NCBI GenBank assembly: GCA_938004075.1 | Contig: CALKWP010000135.1 | Coordinates: 1-5,703, forward strand | DNA from: an uncultured Methanomassiliicoccales archaeon | GTDB taxonomy: Archaea; Thermoplasmatota; Thermoplasmata; SG8-5 | Length of the DNA stretch: 5,703 nucleotides | Direction of reading: 5' to 3' | Position numbers and translations under genes: made by a program | Shown: piece by piece, positions 1-5,371 of the stretch | Layout of the letters: each line of letters begins with the position of its first letter | Numbering within the stretch: position 1 is the first letter of the stretch | The notes under the pieces: model-generated | Told to the model about the DNA's origin: nothing | Databases searched by the model: none | What the model saw: only the letters and a program-made list of their open reading frames with translations

Positions 1-47
1 GAGATGGTGATTCGTGACTGGAGTTCAGACGTGTGCTCTTCCGATCT
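1..47 (+). other. Illumina P7/TruSeq read-2 adapter with i7 index (untrimmed contaminant)
   Basis: Bases 14-47 match the standard TruSeq read-2 primer site exactly as I know it (begins GTGACTGGAGTTC, ends CTCTTCCGATCT). They are preceded by eight bases at 6-13 (GGTGATTC) sitting where the i7 index sits, and by GAGAT at 1-5, the 3' end of the P7 flow-cell oligo. Nothing here is genomic. It produces typical adapter peptides: WSSDVCSSDL on the plus strand and IGRAHV on the minus strand, where it supplies a false C-terminus to the truncated aspS. The genomic sequence starts at about base 48, so the left edge of the window is a contig end. Confidence 0.98.
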
Positions 48-471
48 TGAATACCGCAAGAACCTGGGACTTCCTCAGGTCCAGGAAACGGTTGTTGAGC
101 CGGGTGTCCAGCTCCACGCCGACCTTGTCCACGATGCCAAGGGGGAGAGGGGTCTGGGCTTCCGCAATGACCTCGTAGGATTCGGGAAGGACCTCGAAAC
201 CGCTGGCGACCTGCTGATTGGGCTTCAATTCGCCGAAAATGGCGATGACGGATTCCCGGGGCAGCGTTGTCAGTTTGGCGAATGTCTCGTCGCCGAGCTT
301 CTTCTTGAGGCAGGTTATCTGGACTAGCCCCGAGCGGTCCCGCAGAAGGATGAAGGCAATCCCTCCGAGGTTCCGGGTGTCCTGGACCCAGCCCGCGACG
401 GTGATTTTCTGGCCTGCCATTTCCTTCGAAAGAGACGAATTCTCTATTCTGTTGCCTAGGTCTATGCTCAT
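48..471 (-). CDS. aspS: Aspartyl-tRNA synthetase, archaeal type, N-terminal part (3' end missing)
   Basis: Class II synthetase that charges tRNA with aspartate in the cytoplasm. About 141 genuine residues remain of a family normally near 430-440. What is present is the N-terminal OB-fold anticodon-binding domain (about residues 22-105, with VAGWVQDTR at 25-33, LLRDRSGLVQIT at 42-53 and GFEVLPE at 91-97) and the linker into the catalytic core (ELDTRLNNRFLDLR, 120-133). Class II motifs 1-3 would lie in the missing part. The frame runs on to a stop at 25-27, but its last residues (IGRAHV) are adapter-encoded, so the truncation is a contig-edge artefact and not a pseudogene. The ATG at 471-469 is the natural start: a minus-strand TATA-like element lies about 31 nt upstream. 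By remembered alignment to the Thermococcus kodakarensis enzyme, Q30 and A89 fall at its two tRNA-Asp-discriminating positions (W26, K85), hinting at a non-discriminating enzyme. Confidence 0.95.
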
Positions 472-500
472 TGTAACACCAATCGGGCAATCGAAACGAG

Positions 501-511
501 GTATATAGTTT
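501..511 (-). promoter_or_regulatory. TATA box for aspS
   Basis: Read on the minus strand the region gives AAACTATATAC. The last A of CTATATA (base 502) is 31 nt from the aspS ATG, so transcription would start only a few bases before the start codon, giving a very short leader. The opposite-strand element for the 570 gene lies about 30 bp away, so this is a compact divergent promoter region. Confidence 0.6.
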
Positions 512-537
512 ATCGCCGATGTAAATTCCTGCGACAG

Positions 538-546
538 ATATAAATC
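538..546 (+). promoter_or_regulatory. TATA box, leaderless promoter of the 75-residue protein gene
   Basis: ATATAAATC ends 24-26 nt before the ATG at 570. That is the archaeal TATA-to-start spacing expected when transcription begins at or next to the start codon. No Shine-Dalgarno-like sequence precedes the ATG, which agrees with a leaderless mRNA. Confidence 0.7.
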
Positions 547-569
547 CTAACAATCCCATATGGTTAGCC

Positions 570-797
570 ATGAGAACTTTCGTCATGGTGACTTTTAGCA
601 GCGAAGGAGGATCGGCGAGCCAGGTTGTCAACAGGCTCATGGACATGGGATTCGAGACCAATCTGGGAACCCATGATTTCGTCTACCACTGGGGCAAGAA
701 GGACGTGAGTGATGAAGCCGTCATCGAGCTGGTGGACAAAGTCCAGAGCAAGCTCAAGGGCATGAACGTGATGCTGCAGTTCGCCACCACCCAGTGA
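570..797 (+). CDS. Small conserved-looking protein of unknown function, ferredoxin-like pattern
   Basis: I do not recognise a named family. The 75-residue product reads as a compact alpha/beta domain: a strand (TFVMVTFS, 3-10), a helix (SASQVVNRLMDMG, 15-27), a strand pair (FETNL and DFVYHWG, 28-42), a long amphipathic helix (DEAVIELVDKVQSKLKG, about 48-64) and a final strand (VMLQFATT, 67-74). This beta-alpha-beta-beta-alpha-beta order suggests a ferredoxin-like fold, typical of small regulatory or nucleic-acid-binding domains; the function is open. It has no cysteines, no membrane segment and no signal peptide, so it is probably cytoplasmic. The ATG at 570 fits the TATA box at 538-546 (leaderless). 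It is transcribed divergently from aspS and followed after 30 nt by the GNAT gene, with which it may be co-transcribed. Codon use matches the neighbours, so it is very probably a real gene. Confidence 0.85.
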   Translation: MRTFVMVTFSSEGGSASQVVNRLMDMGFETNLGTHDFVYHWGKKDVSDEAVIELVDKVQSKLKGMNVMLQFATTQ

Positions 798-816
798 TTT
801 GCAGTCTCAAAATTGC

Positions 817-820
817 AGGA
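817..820 (+). promoter_or_regulatory. Shine-Dalgarno-like site that sets the GNAT start
   Basis: AGGA lies seven bases before the ATG at 828. It supports that start over the in-frame TTG at 813, which would place this site inside the coding sequence. No TATA-like element is visible between 797 and 828, consistent with translation from a two-gene message. Confidence 0.5.
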
Positions 821-827
821 ATTTTCA

Positions 828-1823
828 ATGACAGATGTGTCTTTACCATGCGTGCCAGACATTCCAGGCATAATTTTCAGGCGCTACCGGGGCAGGGATG
901 ATGTCCCCGGAATACTGGCGCTTGTGGAGCGGATGAGGCCTGCCGATAAGTTCGACTGGGTCGTCACAGCCCAGGACATCATCGACGATTTCGAGAATTA
1001 CCCGGAATCGGATACCGAGAGGGACATACTTATTGCGGAGAAAGATGGCGCCATCGTCGCATACTCCCAGGTCTGGTGGGCGCCGGACCCCGCGGGGCTG
1101 CTGCTTTTCGTCTACAATATCAGCGTTTCCCCGGAGCTCAGGAGCACCACGCTGGGCGACGCACTGCTGGAATGGTGCGAGTCCAGATGCCGGGAGAACG
1201 CGAAGAGCCATGACCCGGACATCAGGAAAACATTCAATATAGCCTTGCCAGACAAGATGGAGTACTTTTCCGGCCTTCTCAAGAGCCATGGCTACCATGT
1301 GTACCGCCACGGACTGAGCATGCTGAGGCCGGACCTGGAGAATATCCCAGAGCACCGGCTGCCTGAAGGGCTGGAAGCAAGGGAGGCGGTCCCGGAGCAA
1401 TTTGACAGGATAAGGCGGGCATGGAACGCGGCCTGCAAGGACATGCGCGGCCAGATACCCATATCGGAGAATGAGTGGGATATCTGGTCAAGGAAGAAGT
1501 CCTTCGACCCGGGGCTGTGGAGCATTGCCTGGCATGGGGACGAGGTCATCGGCACGGCATTCGGAATGATCAACCCAGAGGACAACGAGCTGAACGGCAG
1601 GAAGCGAGGATACATTGAATTGATATCCACCAGGAAGGACTGGCGCGGGAAAGGCGTCGCGAAGGCCCTGATGTGCAGGACAATGCGCATTCTGAAGGAG
1701 CGAGGCATGACCGAGGGCGCGCTGGGCGTGGACGAGGAGAATCCGTCCGGAGCGCGCCACCTTTACGAGAAGATGGGGTTCAGGGTGACTGGCAGAGCGA
1801 CGTTTTACAGGAAATGGCTTTGA
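828..1823 (+). CDS. Tandem-domain GNAT-family N-acetyltransferase
   Basis: Predicted cytoplasmic acetyl-CoA-dependent acyltransferase of 331 residues with two GNAT folds in a row, an architecture shared with mycothiol synthase MshD and many uncharacterised acetyltransferases. The C-terminal domain (about 181-331) has an intact acetyl-CoA pyrophosphate loop, RGKGVA at 273-278 after the IELIST strand, and the closing motif N305-x7-Y313-EKMGF. The N-terminal domain (about 15-168) has the matching loop as RSTTLG (105-110), where the first glycine of R-x-x-G-x-G/A is lost, so it may be structural or substrate-binding only. W83-W84 and other aromatics could line a pocket. The substrate is unknown; mycothiol itself is not expected in archaea. 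I chose the ATG at 828 because AGGA at 817-820 is well placed; an in-frame TTG at 813 would add five residues. Likely co-transcribed with the small gene upstream. Confidence 0.9.
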   Translation: MTDVSLPCVPDIPGIIFRRYRGRDDVPGILALVERMRPADKFDWVVTAQDIIDDFENYPESDTERDILIAEKDGAIVAYSQVWWAPDPAGLLLFVYNISVSPELRSTTLGDALLEWCESRCRENAKSHDPDIRKTFNIALPDKMEYFSGLLKSHGYHVYRHGLSMLRPDLENIPEHRLPEGLEAREAVPEQFDRIRRAWNAACKDMRGQIPISENEWDIWSRKKSFDPGLWSIAWHGDEVIGTAFGMINPEDNELNGRKRGYIELISTRKDWRGKGVAKALMCRTMRILKERGMTEGALGVDEENPSGARHLYEKMGFRVTGRATFYRKWL

Positions 1824-1833
1824 CATTCCAAAA

Positions 1834-1842
1834 TCCTTATCA
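1834..1842 (+). promoter_or_regulatory. TATA-like promoter of the ligand-gated channel gene
   Basis: TCCTTATCA follows an AAAA run (1830-1833) that could serve as a BRE. It ends 25 nt before the GTG at 1867, the same spacing seen at 570, 2896 and 5571. This supports the GTG as a leaderless start; the in-frame ATG at 1876 would be 34 nt away. Confidence 0.5.
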
Positions 1843-1866
1843 ACCCCCGCCATATCACTGGCGATA

Positions 1867-2847
1867 GTGATTCAAATGACCGCAGGAATTTACAGGATAA
1901 TTGCAGTTACGTTGATAGCAATGCTGGCCATCGGCCTCATACCGCCGGGAACCCAGGCGGAACTCCCGGAACCCGGCACCCGCCAGGCGACCGCGAATGA
2001 GGTCACGGTCGGGATATATGTCGTCGGCTTCGGCAACTTCGATGCGAACAAGGGCACATACACTATAGATTTCTACATGTGGCTCCTTTGGGATGCCAGC
2101 GATGTGAACTTCACCGGGCTCGGGTATGAGTTCATGAACGGGCGCGCAAGCTCCACGGTGAAACTGTCCGATGAGACGGACCCGGTTACGAACGAGCGCG
2201 AGGTATGGTACCGCATCCAGGCGTCCCTTTACAACGAGCCTGAATTCAAAACCTACCCGTTCAACGAGTTCGAGGTCGTGATCCAGATAGAGGACTCCAG
2301 GCTGACCACCGATGACCTGGTGTATGTTCCGGACACTGAGGGAAGCGCCATAGACGATTCAATGAACATCCCAGGCTGGCAGATCAAGAACATGGAGATG
2401 TCAGTGGCTGATAACGTATACGAGAACTGGGGTGAGACATATTCACGAGCGACTTACACCATCAGCGTCGGAAGGGCAGTTACCACGACAGCCATCAAGA
2501 CGCTTCTCCCGCCGATAATATTCTGCATCGTTTCGGGGCTGAGCTTCGCATTCAAGCCCGACAAGATAGCGAACCGCATCGGATTCGGAACGAGCATGCT
2601 GATTTCCGCGGTCATGTTCCACATCAGCCAGACTTCGTCCTTGCCGCCGATGCCCATGCTCATGACCATTGACAAGATCATGATAGCCACATACGGATTC
2701 CTGGCAGCATCGCTGTTCGTCACAACCGTCATGTATATCGACGAGGAGTACTGGAAGGACAGGGATTACACGAAAGAGGTGAATTACTACGGCGCGATTA
2801 TCGCCATCGCGTTGCCATTCATCGTGTATGCGCTGCTGAACCTCTGA
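1867..2847 (+). CDS. Prokaryotic pentameric ligand-gated ion channel (Cys-loop receptor superfamily)
   Basis: Predicted subunit of a homopentameric channel in the cytoplasmic membrane that would open when an unknown ligand (or protons) binds outside. In the 326-residue product, a signal peptide (hydrophobic 9-25, likely cleavage after GTQA at 28-31) precedes a beta-rich extracellular domain (about 45-203). It has the DFYMWLLW strand (68-75), the loop YPFNEF (130-135) in place of the eukaryotic Cys loop with no cysteines, and the pre-M1 arginine R203. Four membrane helices follow: M1 about 208-229 (with conserved LLPP), M2 235-256, M3 267-290, M4 306-325. The M2-M3 linker SLPPMP-x-MT (258-267) matches NLPKTPYMT of GLIC. 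Pore residues by alignment are R237 (0'), G239 (2'), G241 (4'), S243 (6'), I246 (9' gate), M250 (13') and I253 (16'), with no acid at -1' or -2'. The length suits the family. The gene has its own TATA box; GTG at 1867 fits its spacing, ATG at 1876 is the alternative. Confidence 0.92.
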   Translation: MIQMTAGIYRIIAVTLIAMLAIGLIPPGTQAELPEPGTRQATANEVTVGIYVVGFGNFDANKGTYTIDFYMWLLWDASDVNFTGLGYEFMNGRASSTVKLSDETDPVTNEREVWYRIQASLYNEPEFKTYPFNEFEVVIQIEDSRLTTDDLVYVPDTEGSAIDDSMNIPGWQIKNMEMSVADNVYENWGETYSRATYTISVGRAVTTTAIKTLLPPIIFCIVSGLSFAFKPDKIANRIGFGTSMLISAVMFHISQTSSLPPMPMLMTIDKIMIATYGFLAASLFVTTVMYIDEEYWKDRDYTKEVNYYGAIIAIALPFIVYALLNL

Positions 2848-2863
2848 TGCCGTTTCCCGAAAA

Positions 2864-2872
2864 CATTAATAC
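2864..2872 (+). promoter_or_regulatory. TATA box, leaderless promoter of the rnz operon
   Basis: CATTAATAC follows a GAAAA run (2859-2863) resembling a BRE. The last A of ATTAATA (2871) is 25 nt from the rnz ATG at 2896. The stretch between box and ATG has no Shine-Dalgarno-like sequence, so the operon message is probably leaderless at its first gene. Confidence 0.65.
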
Positions 2873-2895
2873 CGGTTGGCATCTTACAAAGCCCC

Positions 2896-3810
2896 ATGAA
2901 GATAGTGTTCCTGGGCACTGGCGGCAGTTGGCCGTCGCCCGAGAGGAATGTCTCGGCTGTTGCGGTCAAGCGCGGTTCAGAGGTCCTGCTCTTCGATTGC
3001 GGCGAAGGCACCCAGCGTCAGCTGATGAGATCAACCGTTTCATTCATGCAGGTGACAAGGATATTCATCACGCATTTCCACGGGGACCATTTCCTCGGCT
3101 TGCCCGGCCTGATCCAGAGCATGTCGCTCAATGACCGCAAGCAGGAGCTGGAGATATACGGGCCGGAGGGATGCTCCGACCTGATTATGACGATTCTCAA
3201 CCTTGGATATTACAACCCCAGTTATCCGGTGTCAATGAACGACGTTAAACCCGGAGATGTACTGGAATTCGATGGATACAACGTCAGGGTCGCGGAGGCC
3301 AGCCACACGGTTCCAGCGGTCATGTATTCCCTGGAGGAAGGGCCGAGACCCGGTAAATTCAACAAACCGCGGGCCCTGGAACTCGGAATTCCGGAGGGAA
3401 AATTCTTCAGCCAGCTGCAGAGCGGCATGACGGTCGAGCATAAAGGCAAAACATTCACGCCGGACATGGTGCTGGGCCCCCCGAGGACCGGCCGCAAGAT
3501 AGTCTACACCGGCGACACGAAGCCCTGCGACACCATTATCGAATTGGCGAAGGACTGCGATGTACTGATACACGATTCGACGACAGCGCTGGAACTGGAA
3601 GATAAGGCGAACTTCTACGGACATTCATCTTCCAGGCAGGCGGCGGAAGCGGCGAAGGCCGCGGGAGCCGTCAAGCTGTTTCTCACCCACATCAGCCCCA
3701 GGTACGATGAGACAGAGCAGCTGGAGGCAGATGCGAAAGCAGTTTTCGAGAACAGCGCGGTCGCGACGGATTTTCTTGAATACGATGTTAAATATAAAAA
3801 TGAGGAATAA
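2896..3810 (+). CDS. rnz: Ribonuclease Z (tRNA 3'-processing endonuclease)
   Basis: Zinc-dependent endonuclease that removes the 3' trailer from precursor tRNA, leaving the end ready for CCA addition or charging; cytoplasmic, normally a homodimer. The 304 residues match the short (RNase ZS) form and the metallo-beta-lactamase fold. All expected metal ligands are visible: the THFHGDH signature with H60, H62, D64 and H65, then H137 (SHTVP), D207 (YTGDT) and H265 (LTHISPRY), plus H243 (YGHSS) of the active site. The N-terminal strand MKIVFLGTGG and the FDCGEGTQRQL loop (33-43) are typical. The 150-195 region (PRPGKF through SQLQSGMTV) is the flexible exosite arm that grips the tRNA elbow, followed by GPPRTGRK (194-201). 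First gene of a tight plus-strand operon. The ATG at 2896 is fixed by the TATA box 25 nt upstream. Confidence 0.97.
   Translation: MKIVFLGTGGSWPSPERNVSAVAVKRGSEVLLFDCGEGTQRQLMRSTVSFMQVTRIFITHFHGDHFLGLPGLIQSMSLNDRKQELEIYGPEGCSDLIMTILNLGYYNPSYPVSMNDVKPGDVLEFDGYNVRVAEASHTVPAVMYSLEEGPRPGKFNKPRALELGIPEGKFFSQLQSGMTVEHKGKTFTPDMVLGPPRTGRKIVYTGDTKPCDTIIELAKDCDVLIHDSTTALELEDKANFYGHSSSRQAAEAAKAAGAVKLFLTHISPRYDETEQLEADAKAVFENSAVATDFLEYDVKYKNEE
3802..3807 (+). promoter_or_regulatory. Shine-Dalgarno-like site for the DUF1616-like gene
   Basis: GAGGAA lies in the last codons of rnz, about six bases before the ATG at 3813. The AT-rich stretch at 3788-3800 resembles a TATA box, but it is too close to the ATG (under 20 nt) to act as a leaderless promoter, so translation within the operon message is preferred. 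Confidence 0.5.
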
Positions 3811-3812
3811 AA

Positions 3813-4442
3813 ATGTTTGACGCCCTGCGACTAATCGGAGCTATCATGCTGGTATTCTTCATTCCCGGCATGGTGTTGGTTCAGGCCCTTTTCCCGAGGA
3901 AGGGGGAGCTGGACTCTGATTTCGATTGGCTTTACCGGCTGGGACTGGGCATCGGCCTCAGCATCGTGGTTACCATCCTGATAAATTTCGGGCTGAACTC
4001 GCTTGGCGTGAACCCAGATACTGGCATGGGGTATGTCACCACTGTTCCGATCACCCTGTCGCTGGTGCTGTTCAGCGCTGTGTTCTTCGCCATTGCCTGG
4101 CTCAGGGGCGGGATGCAGTTCATGGGCCGGTTGCATCCGTCGCTGATTCGGTTCCCCCCTGTCGACCCGAAGGATGACGATATCCCGAGGATCGCCGATA
4201 AATCGCAAAGGTTCAGGCACCAGGAATTGATGAAGGAGAGGTTCGGACTGCTGCGTGAGATTGATAAGACTGAAAAATTGACCGAGGCACATTCCGGCGA
4301 ACAGCGCGTATACTATATGAAACGCAAGGAAAAGCTCATGGCCAGTCTTGCGGTCATCGAAGCCGAAATCCAGGACATAGAGCGCGGCCAGTCAATGAAG
4401 GAGCCGGAAACGAAACCGAAGGAGGAGAACGAGCATGGCTGA
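3813..4442 (+). CDS. DUF1616-like membrane protein with charged helical cytoplasmic tail
   Basis: Integral membrane protein of unknown function, 209 residues. The N-terminal half resembles the DUF1616 family (widespread in archaea): FFIPGMVLVQALFP (15-28), then the YRLGLGIGLSIVV stretch (41-53). Three membrane helices are predicted at about 6-27, 42-62 and 76-98. The rest (about 105-209) is hydrophilic and mostly helical, with charged heptad-like stretches at 135-192 that could form a coiled coil, ending in a K/E/P-rich tail (195-209). With an initial outside N-terminus the positive residues after helix 3 would place the tail in the cytoplasm. It starts two bases after the rnz stop and overlaps pth2 by eight bases, so translation is coupled to two tRNA enzymes. 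A role as a membrane tether for them is only a guess. Family assignment is from remembered motif resemblance. Confidence 0.85.
   Translation: MFDALRLIGAIMLVFFIPGMVLVQALFPRKGELDSDFDWLYRLGLGIGLSIVVTILINFGLNSLGVNPDTGMGYVTTVPITLSLVLFSAVFFAIAWLRGGMQFMGRLHPSLIRFPPVDPKDDDIPRIADKSQRFRHQELMKERFGLLREIDKTEKLTEAHSGEQRVYYMKRKEKLMASLAVIEAEIQDIERGQSMKEPETKPKEENEHG
4419..4427 (+). promoter_or_regulatory. Strong Shine-Dalgarno site for pth2
   Basis: AAGGAGGAG lies seven bases before the pth2 ATG at 4435, inside the 3' end of the upstream gene. It is the best match to the archaeal 16S tail in the window and confirms the start although the two frames overlap by eight bases (4435-4442). Confidence 0.75.
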
Positions 4443-4794
4443 TGAATACAAGATGGTCATAGTGGTGAGGAATGATATCAAACTTGGGCCGGGCAAGATG
4501 GCGGCGCAGGTGGCGCACGCAGCCGCGAACTGCGCGCTTTCAGCCAAGAAAAATCACAAGGATTACTTTGATGCCTGGTACGAGGAGGGACAGAAGAAGG
4601 TCGTGGTCAAGGCGAAGGACCTTGAGGAGCTGAGGGAACTGCAGTTCCAGGCCAAGAACGCGAAGCTGCCCAACTCGCTCATAACCGACGCCGGCCACAC
4701 CCAGCTTCCCCCGGGAACAGTGACCTGTCTGGGGATAGGGCCGGGGCCGGAAACCGCCATCGACAAGATCACAGGCCACCTGAAGCTGGACTGA
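4435..4794 (+). CDS. pth2: Peptidyl-tRNA hydrolase, archaeal/eukaryotic type (Pth2)
   Basis: Cleaves the ester bond of peptidyl-tRNAs that drop off ribosomes, recycling the tRNA; cytoplasmic. At 119 residues it has the usual length of the archaeal enzyme. The N-terminal strand YKMVIVVRNDIKLGPGK leads to KMAAQVAHAA (21-30), with K21, Q25 and H28 at the conserved positions. D85 and T89 in TDAGHTQ, followed by LPPGTVTCLGIGP (91-103), complete the active-site set known for this family. The bacterial Pth1 is unrelated, so this supports archaeal origin. It overlaps the membrane-protein gene by eight bases, has a strong Shine-Dalgarno site, and is followed four bases after its stop by the DUF99 gene. 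Confidence 0.97.
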   Translation: MADEYKMVIVVRNDIKLGPGKMAAQVAHAAANCALSAKKNHKDYFDAWYEEGQKKVVVKAKDLEELRELQFQAKNAKLPNSLITDAGHTQLPPGTVTCLGIGPGPETAIDKITGHLKLD

Positions 4795-4798
4795 GACC

Positions 4799-5371
4799 AT
4801 GAAACAGCAGATAAGGATACTGGCAATCGACGACGGGCCTTTCAACTTCGGAGAGGAGAAGGCCAGGGTGGTGGGCGTCGTCATGCGGCTGCCGAGCTAT
4901 CTGGAAGGCGTCATGACTTCCGAGGTCGAAATTGATGGTCTGGATTCCACCGACAGTATCCTCGAGATGATTGCCAGATCCAGGTACATGGACGGTGTCA
5001 AGCTGATACTGCTTGACGGCGCTGCGCTGGGCGGGTTCAATGTCGTGGACGTGAATAGAATACACAATGAAACAGGATTGCCGGTGGCCACGGTGACCAG
5101 GGACCGGCCCGATTATGCTGAGATCGAGAAAGCCCTGCGCAAGCATTTCGAAGACTGGGAAGCCAGGCTGACGATGATGAAATCCACCGAGTTGGATGAA
5201 TTTGAGACCGAGCATACCCCAATTTTCGTGGGACGCATTGGCATCGAGAGGAATGAACTTGCCGAGATGCTGGCTGCCTCTACCGTCCAGGGCGCGCTCC
5301 CGGAGGCGCTGCGGGTGGCGCACCTCATCGCCACGGCCATGGCGAAGGGCGAGAGCAGAGGGAGGGCGTGA
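4799..5371 (+). CDS. DUF99 / UPF0215 family protein (endonuclease V-like fold)
   Basis: Archaeal conserved protein without an established role. The 190 residues cover the whole family: the first strand ILAIDDGPFNF (7-17) with the conserved D11-D12, a strand and loop LILLDGAALGGFNVVD (69-84) that is the family hallmark, GLPVATVTRDRP (93-104), and the usual end GESRGRA (184-190). The family is thought to share the RNase H-like fold of endonuclease V, whose catalytic aspartates lie in comparable strands, so a nucleic-acid role is possible but unproven. It starts four bases after pth2 with only a weak GGA as ribosome site, so it probably relies on coupling. In the same frame, a membrane-helix reading frame continues straight past its TGA stop (see 5372-5518). 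Because the C-terminus looks complete, that extension is not needed for the domain. Confidence 0.92.
   Translation: MKQQIRILAIDDGPFNFGEEKARVVGVVMRLPSYLEGVMTSEVEIDGLDSTDSILEMIARSRYMDGVKLILLDGAALGGFNVVDVNRIHNETGLPVATVTRDRPDYAEIEKALRKHFEDWEARLTMMKSTELDEFETEHTPIFVGRIGIERNELAEMLAASTVQGALPEALRVAHLIATAMAKGESRGRA

Noticed and set aside
4..327. Plus-strand ORF of 107 residues at the left edge
   Set aside because: Its first residues are adapter-encoded and the rest is antisense to aspS, whose protein is clearly conserved.
843..1400. Long minus-strand ORF of 185 residues opposite the GNAT gene
   Set aside because: No recognisable domain and composition typical of an antisense shadow; the plus strand encodes a clear GNAT protein.
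2847..3134. ORF starting at an ATG that overlaps the channel stop (TGATG)
   Set aside because: It lies in another frame over the TATA box and rnz start, and its R/P/H-rich product resembles no protein. The overlap is coincidental.
3788..3800. TATA-like AT-rich stretch before the DUF1616-like gene
   Set aside because: It is less than 20 nt from the ATG, too close for the 24-26 nt spacing seen at other promoters, and lies in rnz codons next to a plausible ribosome site.
5369..5371. TGA as a selenocysteine or reassigned codon in DUF99
   Set aside because: DUF99 ends at its usual GESRGRA, and TGA terminates the genes at 797, 1823, 2847, 4442 and 4794. No selenoprotein-type motif surrounds it.
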